A stretch of 64,000 nucleotides of DNA. It comes from Campylorhamphus procurvoides (Eukaryota; Chordata; Aves; Passeriformes; Dendrocolaptidae). The stretch lies in assembly GCA_013396655.1 (NCBI GenBank), contig WBMV01003353.1, forward strand, positions 62,001-126,000, given 5' to 3'. Shown in pieces: positions 61,801-64,000 of the stretch. Position 1 is the stretch's first letter, and the number at the start of each line of letters is the position of its first letter. Made by a program: the position numbers and the translations under genes. The notes beneath the pieces were generated by a model. The model had not been told where the DNA came from. It worked only from the letters and a program-made list of their open reading frames with translations, and made no database searches.

Positions 61801-62360
61801 ACCACTATGCTATTTTTAAACAAGTAAACATGACCAAGTACAACAGTGTTAATGCTGTATTGAACTGTGTTTGTGATTAACTCAATTCTAAATCACAGCT
61901 CACAATTGCTAAGGAAAGAAAGGAAACCTAGTAATTCCTACAGCTCACCAAAAGAACTCCAGGTAAAACCAACAAAACCTGAGAATGACCATTTCTCTGT
62001 CCAGTGAGCACGTCAAGATTCATTTATAGCGTTCAACTGAAGATCCCTAAACCAAAAGAACCCAGTGCCTTTTCCAACTCCTGCCTGAACTTCACCTCTA
62101 CCTCTGGTGTTCAAACCCAAAGCACTCTGCTGCTCCCCAAGAAGTGCCAAGGCTGGACTCCTGCAGGTCACACAGCCCCCCCATGGCAGGCAGGACCCAA
62201 TGCCCTGCAGACTCACCGACACGTAGCTGCTCGAGTCCCCGTGGTCGGTGATGGTCTGGCGCTCGCCCCGCTGGTTGATCCTCCGGTACCTGCGGCGCGA
62301 CTGCCGCAGGGGCACCTCCCTCTGCAGGATGCTCTCCTCATTGTCCTTGGAGTTCTCCAC
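1377..62360 (-). CDS. RAPGEF6: RAPGEF6 (PDZ-GEF2), Rap guanine-nucleotide exchange factor 6; spliced, 5'-partial, 20 coding exons in window
   Basis: Exchange factor that loads GTP onto Rap1 and Rap2 at membranes and cell junctions. The twenty exons on the minus strand join in frame to 1288 residues. Numbering from the first residue in the window: cNMP-binding-like domain about 154-290, REM about 300-420, PDZ about 415-500, Ras-association about 633-720, CDC25 catalytic domain about 742-940, then a Ser-rich tail. The first cNMP-like domain and the start codon lie beyond 64000. RAPGEF6 is preferred over its paralogue RAPGEF2 because exon w2 reads [12 protein letters not shown] (RAPGEF2 has F and L in this stretch), w1 reads like the RAPGEF6 ILQRE linker, and w3 reads [12 protein letters not shown]. 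These comparisons are from memory of the families, not from an alignment. Exon w12 occurs twice, which is probably an assembly problem. The usual QVSAV-type C-terminus is not in the window. Confidence 0.93.
1844..3199 (-). other. intron w19-w20, 1.36 kb
   Basis: No exon resembling the canonical tail after SPRKG was found here. A short (GGGA)-type run lies at 2463-2476. Nothing else seen. Confidence 0.7.
3200..3328 (-). CDS. RAPGEF6: RAPGEF6 exon w19 (tail, [11 protein letters not shown])
   Basis: 129 nt; acceptor ggtacag, donor AAG|gtacgt. Joined after w18 it reads [20 protein letters not shown] and [20 protein letters not shown]. The Ser-Pro cluster is the conserved tail motif of PDZ-GEFs. 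It leaves one base of a Gly or Val codon, which w20 (phase-compatible) or a canonical exon before position 1 could complete. Confidence 0.95.
3755..3946 (-). CDS. RAPGEF6: RAPGEF6 exon w18 (tail)
   Basis: 192 nt; acceptor taacag, donor TCA|gtgagt. It encodes [40 protein letters not shown] and ends TKDHVTF. It is a Ser/Pro-rich, probably disordered tail segment conserved between RAPGEF2 and RAPGEF6. Confidence 0.96.
3947..6023 (-). other. intron w17-w18, 2.08 kb
   Basis: AT-rich unique sequence. No exon or clear transposon was seen. Confidence 0.7.
6024..6244 (-). CDS. RAPGEF6: RAPGEF6 exon w17 (post-catalytic basic region)
   Basis: 221 nt; acceptor ctgcag, donor CTT|gtaagt. It encodes [20 protein letters not shown], the basic patch [20 protein letters not shown] and ends LQCEPAYST. 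The RARRSS segment resembles a basophilic-kinase site (inference). Confidence 0.97.
6545..6815 (+). mobile_element. CR1 LINE 3' fragment
   Basis: Typical CR1 3' region in sense orientation: aggaacaggctgcccagg, gtggtggagtcaccat, ttcaaaaaacacgtgg, and a final ccttaatgactctg. 5'-truncated; no intact reading frame. Confidence 0.85.
9928..10165 (-). mobile_element. CR1 LINE 3' fragment
   Basis: Begins with the reverse complement of the CR1 end (agaatcacagactggtttgg, gttggaagggacc) and runs into degraded CR1 3' sequence. Confidence 0.85.
11113..11236 (-). CDS. RAPGEF6: RAPGEF6 exon w16 (end of CDC25 domain)
   Basis: 124 nt; acceptor gtgcag, donor AAG|gtgtgc. It encodes [20 protein letters not shown] and [19 protein letters not shown], the last helices of the exchange domain and the start of the tail. 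Confidence 0.97.
11237..12091 (-). other. intron w15-w16, 0.86 kb
   Basis: A-rich tract near 11267-11290; nothing else seen. Confidence 0.8.
12092..12303 (-). CDS. RAPGEF6: RAPGEF6 exon w15 (CDC25 catalytic domain)
   Basis: 212 nt; acceptor ttgcag, donor AAG|gtaatg. It encodes [37 protein letters not shown] and [19 protein letters not shown] (conserved region 3). Only parts are visible as short open frames; the acceptor was placed by reading upstream to the frame expected after w14. Confidence 0.97.
12304..14403 (-). other. intron w14-w15, 2.1 kb
   Basis: Holds the CR1 end at 12690-12840. No other feature was found. Confidence 0.8.
12690..12840 (+). mobile_element. CR1 LINE 3' fragment
   Basis: Sense CR1 end: gagggtgggcaagtcctgg, gatctttaaggtcccttcc, aacccagaccattctgtgg. 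Internally shortened. Confidence 0.85.
14404..14787 (-). CDS. RAPGEF6: RAPGEF6 exon w14 (RA end, CDC25 catalytic domain)
   Basis: 384 nt, the largest internal exon; acceptor ctccag, donor AAG|gtaaga. It encodes [20 protein letters not shown], then the CDC25 core: [20 protein letters not shown] (structurally conserved region 1), [20 protein letters not shown] and [14 protein letters not shown] (start of conserved region 2). This domain opens the nucleotide site of Rap1/Rap2. Confidence 0.97.
14788..15829 (-). other. intron w13-w14, 1.04 kb
   Basis: Unique AT-rich sequence plus a possible CR1 scrap at 15735-15790. Confidence 0.75.
15735..15790 (+). mobile_element. possible small CR1 remnant
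   Basis: gatgatcctggagatctctg followed by ccaaccctagggatgctgtg resembles a divergent CR1 3' terminus just before exon w13. Confidence 0.4.
15830..16070 (-). CDS. RAPGEF6: RAPGEF6 exon w13 (Ras-association domain)
   Basis: 241 nt, split codons at both ends; acceptor ctttttag-type with donor AAG|gtaaac. It encodes [37 protein letters not shown] and ends LADRIQLNG. This is the ubiquitin-like RA domain that binds GTP-loaded Ras-family proteins (M-Ras for RA-GEF-2) and recruits the exchanger to membranes. The exon is CpG-rich compared with its introns. Confidence 0.97.
16150..16421 (+). mobile_element. CR1 LINE 3' fragment
   Basis: Sense CR1 3' end with a clear terminus gatctttaaggctccttcc and aacccaaaccatgctgtgag, in the intron just upstream of exon w13. 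Confidence 0.9.
18328..18437 (+). mobile_element. CR1 LINE 3' fragment (duplicated segment, copy 1)
   Basis: Sense CR1 end: gtgtccctgcccatggc, ggcctttaaaggccctgcc, aacccaaaccactctgtg. The same insertion is present in copy 2, so it predates the duplication or marks the two alleles of one site. Confidence 0.85.
19283..19440 (-). CDS. RAPGEF6: RAPGEF6 exon w12, copy 1 (downstream, beside the repeat array)
   Basis: 158 nt, no base difference seen from 21234-21391, with its own intact acceptor and donor. It is directly preceded (in transcription) by six and a half 95-bp units that each carry the same acceptor. It is more likely the second haplotype of a single exon, left in the assembly, than a true second exon. 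Confidence 0.8.
19441..20072. repeat. 95-bp tandem array, 6.65 units, repeating the w12 splice acceptor
   Basis: Unit ends fall at 19535, 19630, 19725, 19820, 19915 and 20010; the last unit is cut at 62 bases by the N. The units look identical. In transcript sense each full unit carries a four-run G motif (GGGCAGGGCAGGGCAGGG), the acceptor context ggctgttttgcag, and the first 17 bases of exon w12. Copy 2 has a single unit at 21392-21469. The shared GGCTCA at the unit ends suggests slippage at microhomology. Confidence 0.97.
20073..20073. other. single ambiguous base N at the duplication junction
   Basis: The only N in the window. It sits between the truncated last repeat unit and the restart of the duplicated segment, the usual mark of two contigs abutted without merging. 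Confidence 0.98.
20285..20394 (+). mobile_element. CR1 LINE 3' fragment (duplicated segment, copy 2)
   Basis: Same insertion as at 18328-18437, offset by 1957 bp. Confidence 0.85.
21234..21391 (-). CDS. RAPGEF6: RAPGEF6 exon w12, copy 2 (upstream in transcription)
   Basis: 158 nt; acceptor tttgcag, donor CAG|gtaaca, both intact. It encodes [40 protein letters not shown] and ends DFSNPS: a phospho-acceptor-like Ser-rich linker before the RA domain. The coding sequence is identical by eye to the copy at 19283-19440. Here the intron upstream has only one unit of the 95-bp sequence that is repeated next to the other copy. Using both copies would shift the frame, so only one can be used per transcript. 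Confidence 0.9.
21660..21905 (+). mobile_element. CR1 LINE 3' fragment
   Basis: Sense CR1 end: ctgggagggtgggcaggcc, gtgtccctgtccatggcag, cccttccaacccaaaccatt and a terminal tctatgatt. It ends about 55 bp downstream of the exon w11 donor. Confidence 0.9.
21962..22205 (-). CDS. RAPGEF6: RAPGEF6 exon w11 (PDZ end and basic linker)
   Basis: 244 nt with split codons at both ends; acceptor cttccag, donor CAG|gtttgt (weak). It encodes [20 protein letters not shown], a Lys-rich linker, and [19 protein letters not shown], a segment strongly conserved in PDZ-GEFs. The donor lies about 570 bp upstream of the first of the two copies of exon w12. Confidence 0.97.
22206..23262 (-). other. intron w10-w11, 1.06 kb
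   Basis: Contains copy A of the 46-bp dispersed repeat; otherwise nothing seen. Confidence 0.8.
22475..22520. repeat. 46-bp dispersed repeat, copy A
   Basis: Matches 25381-25426 in the same orientation with one mismatch. Both copies are intronic. Confidence 0.9.
23263..23371 (-). CDS. RAPGEF6: RAPGEF6 exon w10 (PDZ second half)
   Basis: 109 nt, phase 0 in and one base over at the 3' end; acceptor cttaaag, donor TTG|gtgagt. It encodes [20 protein letters not shown] and ends TVKTNIF. It was found by reading the minus strand between w9 and w11, where the flanking exons required a phase 0 to +1 exon. Confidence 0.96.
23793..23902. repeat. 55-bp direct tandem duplication, 2 copies
   Basis: Copies at 23793-23847 and 23848-23902 differ at about one base. 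Lies in the w9-w10 intron; non-coding. Confidence 0.95.
23920..24110. repeat. AT-rich low-complexity stretch
   Basis: Very high A+T with degenerate repeats of the form aaactatttaat. Could act as a matrix-attachment-like or easily unwound region; no gene. Confidence 0.7.
24280..24483 (-). CDS. RAPGEF6: RAPGEF6 exon w9 (REM end and PDZ first half)
   Basis: 68 codons, phase 0 at both ends; acceptor gttacag, donor CAG|gtaaga. It encodes [20 protein letters not shown] and then the PDZ domain, whose carboxylate-binding loop reads KGFGIFVE (a GFGI type of GLGF loop). It ends AGLKRGDQ, the end of the PDZ alpha-A turn. Confidence 0.97.
24795..24902 (-). CDS. RAPGEF6: RAPGEF6 exon w8 (REM)
   Basis: 36 codons, phase 0 at both ends; acceptor tttacag, donor ACG|gtagga. 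It encodes [20 protein letters not shown] and ends EKNLEDT, the C-terminal helices of REM. Confidence 0.97.
24903..25755 (-). other. intron w7-w8, 0.85 kb
   Basis: Contains copy B of the 46-bp dispersed repeat; no exon. Confidence 0.8.
25381..25426. repeat. 46-bp dispersed repeat, copy B
   Basis: Matches 22475-22520; separated by 2.9 kb. Confidence 0.9.
25756..25920 (-). CDS. RAPGEF6: RAPGEF6 exon w7 (REM / RasGEF_N)
   Basis: 55 codons, phase 0 at both ends; acceptor tttttaag, donor AAG|gttggt (a weak donor). It encodes [20 protein letters not shown] followed by the REM signature [13 protein letters not shown] and ends SLRDK. The REM domain supports the fold of the catalytic domain. Confidence 0.97.
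25921..26440 (-). other. intron w6-w7, 0.52 kb
   Basis: Unique AT-rich sequence; nothing seen. Confidence 0.8.
26441..26593 (-). CDS. RAPGEF6: RAPGEF6 exon w6 (end of cNMP-like domain, start of REM)
   Basis: 51 codons, phase 0 at both ends; acceptor gggacag, donor AAG|gtgagt. It encodes [20 protein letters not shown] and ends [10 protein letters not shown], linking the cNMP-like roll to the Ras-exchanger motif (REM). Confidence 0.97.
26594..26972 (-). other. intron w5-w6, 0.38 kb
   Basis: Over half of this intron is the CR1 fragment at 26645-26865. Confidence 0.8.
26645..26865 (-). mobile_element. CR1 LINE internal fragment
   Basis: Antisense CR1 text: gcagaggtgctccagcactc, ctgtggcctcctctgggcc, tgctccaacaggtccatatc. 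Lies in the intron upstream of exon w6. Confidence 0.75.
26973..27131 (-). CDS. RAPGEF6: RAPGEF6 exon w5 (cNMP-binding-like domain core)
   Basis: 53 codons, phase 0 at both ends; acceptor cctctag, donor CAG|gtgaga. It encodes [14 protein letters not shown] through VRTKVDDCQ. The position of the phosphate-binding cassette reads [20 protein letters not shown]: the usual FGE Glu and the Arg-Ala pair that grip cAMP are missing, as known for PDZ-GEFs, which do not bind cAMP. Confidence 0.97.
27132..28039 (-). other. intron w4-w5, 0.9 kb
   Basis: Holds the short CR1 end at 27778-27865; otherwise unique. Confidence 0.8.
27778..27865 (-). mobile_element. short CR1 LINE 3' end
   Basis: Antisense terminus: cacagtttgggttggaagg, ttccaacccccctgccgtgg. 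Confidence 0.8.
28040..28176 (-). CDS. RAPGEF6: RAPGEF6 exon w4 (start of second cNMP-binding-like domain)
   Basis: 137 nt, split codon at its 5' end, phase 0 at its 3' end; acceptor ccaacag, donor GAG|gtaagt. It encodes [20 protein letters not shown] to AIILEDGQE, the N-terminal half of the cyclic-nucleotide-binding-like beta-roll. Confidence 0.97.
28177..28988 (-). other. intron w3-w4, 0.8 kb
   Basis: No feature seen. Confidence 0.8.
28989..29172 (-). CDS. RAPGEF6: RAPGEF6 exon w3 (acidic linker)
   Basis: 184 nt, enters in phase 0 and leaves one base into a codon; acceptor tttgcag, donor TTG|gtgagg. It encodes [18 protein letters not shown], then an uninterrupted Glu/Asp run, then the stretch ending [11 protein letters not shown]. 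The LTGLPEAP wording and the [13 protein letters not shown] segment favour RAPGEF6 over RAPGEF2. Confidence 0.97.
29173..33620 (-). other. intron w2-w3, 4.45 kb
   Basis: Contains the CR1 fragment at 29925-30200. The remainder is unique and AT-rich, without a recognisable exon. Confidence 0.75.
29925..30200 (-). mobile_element. CR1 LINE fragment
   Basis: Antisense CR1 body: cctctctgggcaacctgtcc, ccagtttaaaaccactgtcc, cttctcctctcactacagg, aaggtctccctgaagc. Confidence 0.85.
33621..33752 (-). CDS. RAPGEF6: RAPGEF6 exon w2 ([11 protein letters not shown], Ser-rich)
   Basis: 44 codons, phase 0 at both ends, acceptor ttcgcag and donor CAG|gtgacg. It begins [12 protein letters not shown] and continues with the Ser-rich motif [19 protein letters not shown], which is near-invariant in PDZ-GEFs. 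Because it starts in phase 0 it can accept alternative 5' exons. It lies 28.5 kb downstream of w1 and 12.7 kb downstream of the candidate alternative first exon at 46409-46462. Confidence 0.97.
33753..46408 (-). other. large intron, 3' part, 12.7 kb
   Basis: Intron between w2 and the candidate alternative first exon. One CR1 end at 39226-39400. A 190-codon plus-strand open frame at 43353-43925 is not recognised and is not annotated as a gene. Confidence 0.7.
39226..39400 (-). mobile_element. CR1 LINE 3' fragment
   Basis: Antisense terminus: caatggtttgggtggggag, ggaccttaaagatcccccat, acaccttccactagaccagg. Confidence 0.85.
46409..46462 (-). CDS. RAPGEF6: candidate alternative first coding exon of RAPGEF6
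   Basis: On the minus strand an ATG in strong context (A at -3, G at +4) opens 18 codons, [18 protein letters not shown], ending at a near-perfect donor AAA|gtaagtaag in phase 0. Exon w2 starts in phase 0, so the splice would give this 18-residue N-terminus followed by [11 protein letters not shown]. The product would lack the first cNMP-like domain. Cys7 and Cys11 near the N-terminus could be palmitoylated (inference). Just upstream of the ATG a C-run ending cccag could be a splice acceptor, so the exon may be either the first exon or the second one after a non-coding leader. No open competitor was found at this spot. Confidence 0.6.
46463..47530 (-). promoter_or_regulatory. possible 5'UTR/promoter region for the short RAPGEF6 isoform
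   Basis: Upstream (in minus-strand sense) of the alternative first exon. It holds scattered CpGs in otherwise CpG-poor intron (around 47083-47100), a 15-base T run at about 47188-47202, and a CRE-like TGACATCA at 47488-47495. No TATA box was assigned. The assignment is positional inference only. Confidence 0.3.
48279..48298. repeat. GGGA tetranucleotide run
   Basis: About five GGGA units; four or more G triplets, so G-quadruplex-capable on the plus strand. Confidence 0.9.
48765..48850 (-). mobile_element. CR1-like 3' end, divergent subfamily
   Basis: Contains agaatatcctgagttgaaag, agacccacaaggatcacc and aagtccaac, a phrase common in avian CR1 ends. Confidence 0.65.
49540..49680 (-). promoter_or_regulatory. 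CpG-dense promoter-like patch in the 28-kb intron
   Basis: About eight CpGs fall in 80 bases. In minus-strand sense there is a GC box (ccccgcccgggg, around 49623-49634), a CCAAT-box core as ATTGG near 49577-49582, and a CRE-like TGATGTCA at 49553-49560. This order and spacing resemble a TATA-less promoter. It lies 3.1 kb upstream of the alternative coding exon and could drive a non-coding leader. It could equally be an enhancer. Confidence 0.35.
51164..51209 (-). other. weak candidate start-codon exon
   Basis: A long pyrimidine tract (51210-51260 in minus sense) ends in cttag. The following 46 bases hold ATG and 15 codons ([15 protein letters not shown]) up to a GTAGGA donor in phase 0, which would fit exon w2. 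The peptide is not recognised, the donor is mediocre and the tract could be simple repeat. Confidence 0.15.
51213..51260. repeat. purine-rich, G-run tract
   Basis: Almost only A and G on the plus strand with several runs of three to eight G. The minus strand (transcript sense) is a long pyrimidine tract that could serve as a splice-acceptor tract. Confidence 0.85.
54697..54825 (-). mobile_element. CR1 LINE 3' fragment
   Basis: Antisense: aatcacagagcaggctggg, ccaaccctcctgccatgg, accttccactagaccaggtt, gtccaacctggcctc. Confidence 0.85.
55700..55739. repeat. 12-bp tandem repeat, 3.2 copies
   Basis: Unit ccatgctggatg, with one G/A variant in the first copy. Confidence 0.9.
55770..56215 (-). mobile_element. 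CR1 LINE 3' fragment, different subfamily
   Basis: Antisense: gaatcacagaatcattaatg, gacccccaagatcatcaagt, ttgaactcctccagggatgg, tgacaactctttctacgaag, cctccttttgtccaggctga. One of the longest CR1 remnants here, about 440 bp. Confidence 0.85.
56525..56845 (-). mobile_element. CR1 LINE 3' fragment
   Basis: Antisense: ccctgccatgggcagggac, tccagggatggggcagccac, aaagaattccttcccaatat, tccctctccagctctcctgg. Confidence 0.9.
57705..57852 (-). mobile_element. CR1 LINE 3' fragment
   Basis: Antisense terminus: cacagaatggtttgggctc, ccttccatgggcagggact, cccagggatggggagtcc. Confidence 0.85.
58572..58656. repeat. 13-bp minisatellite, 6.5 copies
   Basis: Unit agggatggagaga repeated with one variant (gatag in place of gagag). 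Purine-rich on the plus strand, so pyrimidine-rich in the RAPGEF6 transcript. Confidence 0.95.
60088..60150 (+). mobile_element. short CR1 LINE 3' end
   Basis: Sense terminus: gatgacctttaaggcccctt, ccaacccaaaccactctctg. Confidence 0.8.
60676..60710. repeat. CA/TA microsatellite
   Basis: Runs of (CA), then (TA), then (CA), about 35 bp. Confidence 0.95.
62217..62360 (-). CDS. RAPGEF6: RAPGEF6 exon w1 (linker after first cNMP-like domain)
   Basis: 48 codons, phase 0 at both ends, acceptor tttcag and donor TCG|gtgagt. It encodes [15 protein letters not shown] followed by a basic [14 protein letters not shown] stretch and ends SSYVS. This matches the RAPGEF6 linker between the first cyclic-nucleotide-like domain and the LPADL exon. 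It is the most 5' RAPGEF6 exon in the window; no exon for the preceding LEPSEMIV segment was found up to 64000. Confidence 0.95.
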
Positions 62361-64000
62361 CTGAAACACACGGTGAGGCTCCTGGTTAAAGAGCCAGTTC
62401 TTCCAGAGCCCCGAGAGGCGCTGGAGCCGCAGGAGGCTCATGGGGCCGGGGCAGCATCGGCTCGGGGCACCGAACCCCGCACACCGCAGTGCCGGAGGCC
62501 ACGGCTTCCTTCCAGGAAACTGGGCTTTGTGAAAAAAAAAGGCCAAAAGGCCCACGTATCCTCTGAAAAAATGTCAGTCATCAGTAAAAACCCATCTGCA
62601 GCCACACAAGTTCCACACACCGTTCACCTCAGGCGTGGCTTCAACACACAAGTCACCGTTTCGTTGTGTGTTTACAATCTGGCAGAGAGATTGAAGTAGA
62701 TCCCTTTTTTATCTGTGTAGTTTTTAAAAGTGTAACTTATTTCTAGTATGAGTCACAGCTAAACAACTTTAAATATTCCAGCTTTTTATACATAGCTACT
62801 CCACCCATGTCATACTGCCTTCTAATCGATTCCAGTGGATTATGAAGAAATAACTGGAACTTGATTCACGTCTTAATGTTAAATATTATTTGTGACCAAA
62901 TACTAAAAATTAGGTAAATTTATCTTGTTAGTAAAAGCCAACGTGAAATCTTTTATCTCACTAGTTACAATTTTTTTTTCTATAAAAAGCAGTCTCATCC
63001 TTTCCCATTTCCTTTTGATGTTTTGGAAAAATATCTCCCAGCAGGAAGCAGAGCAGACATGCATGCAAATAGCTGCAGTGGGCAAGAAGCTTCTCTACAA
63101 TATGTTTACTATGTAGAGGTTTTTACTGTACTCAGCAGTTTATTTTTACTTTTTCTGTCTGCAGATTTCCCTTGAAAATCCTAAAGATTAAGGCTCTATT
63201 ACTGGAACAGAAGAAGAACCTCTGTGTGGTCTTACACAGCCCTCACTTTGCACACTCAGGTAAATTATCTCAAAATTAAAATTCAAAAGGTATAAAGGAA
63301 TGAAACCCAGACAGATTTAACAGACAGGAACAGGAAAGTAACCAAACCACCTAAACCATCACAAAAGCAAGATCACATCTATTTTCCACATCATTTTTTC
63401 CAAGCAGCTAAGTCTGTCTGAGGTCAGAGGAAGATGCAAGCAGCTGTGCTTGTCTTGTTAGGTTATTTTTGATTCCATAATGCCAAACATACATTAACAA
63501 CAGTTAGAAAAGAAGAGTGAAGCTCACACCACAATATTGCCAAAAAAAGAAATCAGAAAAGCAGAGTTCCCCCAGCAAGAGGTACCCACACTTTTCAACA
63601 GAAAAGGTGAAACAGGACAACGACCAGAGATCCTCCAGTAGTGCTGCTGTCAGTAAGATGGGAGGGAAAATACAAAGCATGCAGGCAGAAACACAAAGAG
63701 GAATTAAAAAATCCTTTTGATCAGGCATTTTGCACCATCAAAAAATGTACTAAGATGCTTGATACAGAAGCCTTCCTTCACCTATCTAGCATAAACATGG
63801 ATTTCTAGTTAGCTGCAATGTTACAAGACCATAAAAAGTGAAATAAGCAGTGAGCTTCTCCAACAGAGCAGACTACCCTGGACCCAAGACACTGCTGAGG
63901 TGGCTGGACAAAGACTCTTCCAAAACTGACTCTTGGCATTAAGAAGTCCTAAACTAAACAGACTAAAGTAAAACACACACTTGGTGAAAGAGGAAATTAT
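62361..64000 (-). other. intron upstream of w1, to window edge
   Basis: No exon for the first cNMP-like domain was seen; unique AT-rich sequence. Confidence 0.75.

Larger units (their letters stand above)
46463..62216 (-). other. large intron, 5' part, 15.8 kb
   Basis: Holds the promoter-like patches (46463-47530, 49540-49680), the G-rich tract and weak exon near 51.2 kb, five CR1 fragments on the minus strand and one on the plus strand, and the minisatellite at 58572-58656. No further RAPGEF6 exon was found. Confidence 0.65.

Noticed and set aside
1377..62360. RAPGEF2 instead of RAPGEF6
   Set aside because: [24 protein letters not shown] and the ILQRE linker fit RAPGEF6 as I know it; RAPGEF2 differs at each. 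An alignment would settle the point.
62004..62699. 231-codon plus-strand open frame
   Set aside because: Antisense shadow of exon w1 and its GC-rich flanks.

Overview
The window is vertebrate nuclear DNA, almost certainly from a bird. Its coding potential is broken into short exons with GT-AG splice sites. It is littered with CR1 LINE 3' ends of the avian type (the phrase 'ccttccaacccaaaccattctgtg' in pieces, on both strands). Intron sizes are compact. The species cannot be named from this sequence.

One gene fills the window, on the minus strand: RAPGEF6 (PDZ-GEF2 / RA-GEF-2), a Rap1/Rap2 guanine-nucleotide exchange factor. Twenty consecutive coding exons can be placed, called w1 to w20 here in transcription order, i.e. 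from high to low coordinates. They run from w1 at 62217-62360 to w20 at 1377-1843. All exon phases join, and the total (3867 nt, 1288 residues plus stop) is open throughout. The exons encode the linker after the first cyclic-nucleotide-binding-like domain, an acidic stretch, the second cNMP-binding-like domain (w4-w6), the REM domain (w6-w9), the PDZ domain (w9-w11), the Ras-association domain (w13-w14), the CDC25 catalytic domain (w14-w16) and a Ser-rich tail (w17-w20). The 5' exons lie beyond 64000. The canonical 3' exons probably lie before position 1, because w20 looks like an alternative terminal exon.

Layout. 1-1376: downstream of the w20 stop. 1377-6244: tail exons. 11113-16070: catalytic and RA exons. 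18117-21469: a 1.96-kb segment present twice, carrying exon w12 twice. The copies are joined by a single N at 20073, after a 95-bp tandem array that repeats the w12 splice acceptor. 21962-29172: PDZ, REM and cNMP-like exons. 33621-33752: exon w2. 33753-62216: a 28.5-kb intron. It holds a probable alternative first coding exon (46409-46462) in phase with w2, and CpG-rich promoter-like patches farther upstream.

The most noteworthy points are the alternative first exon with two N-terminal cysteines, the duplicated w12 with its array of repeated acceptors and G-quadruplex motifs (probably in part an assembly artefact), and the alternative C-terminal exon. I found no RNA genes, no CRISPR array and no second protein-coding gene.
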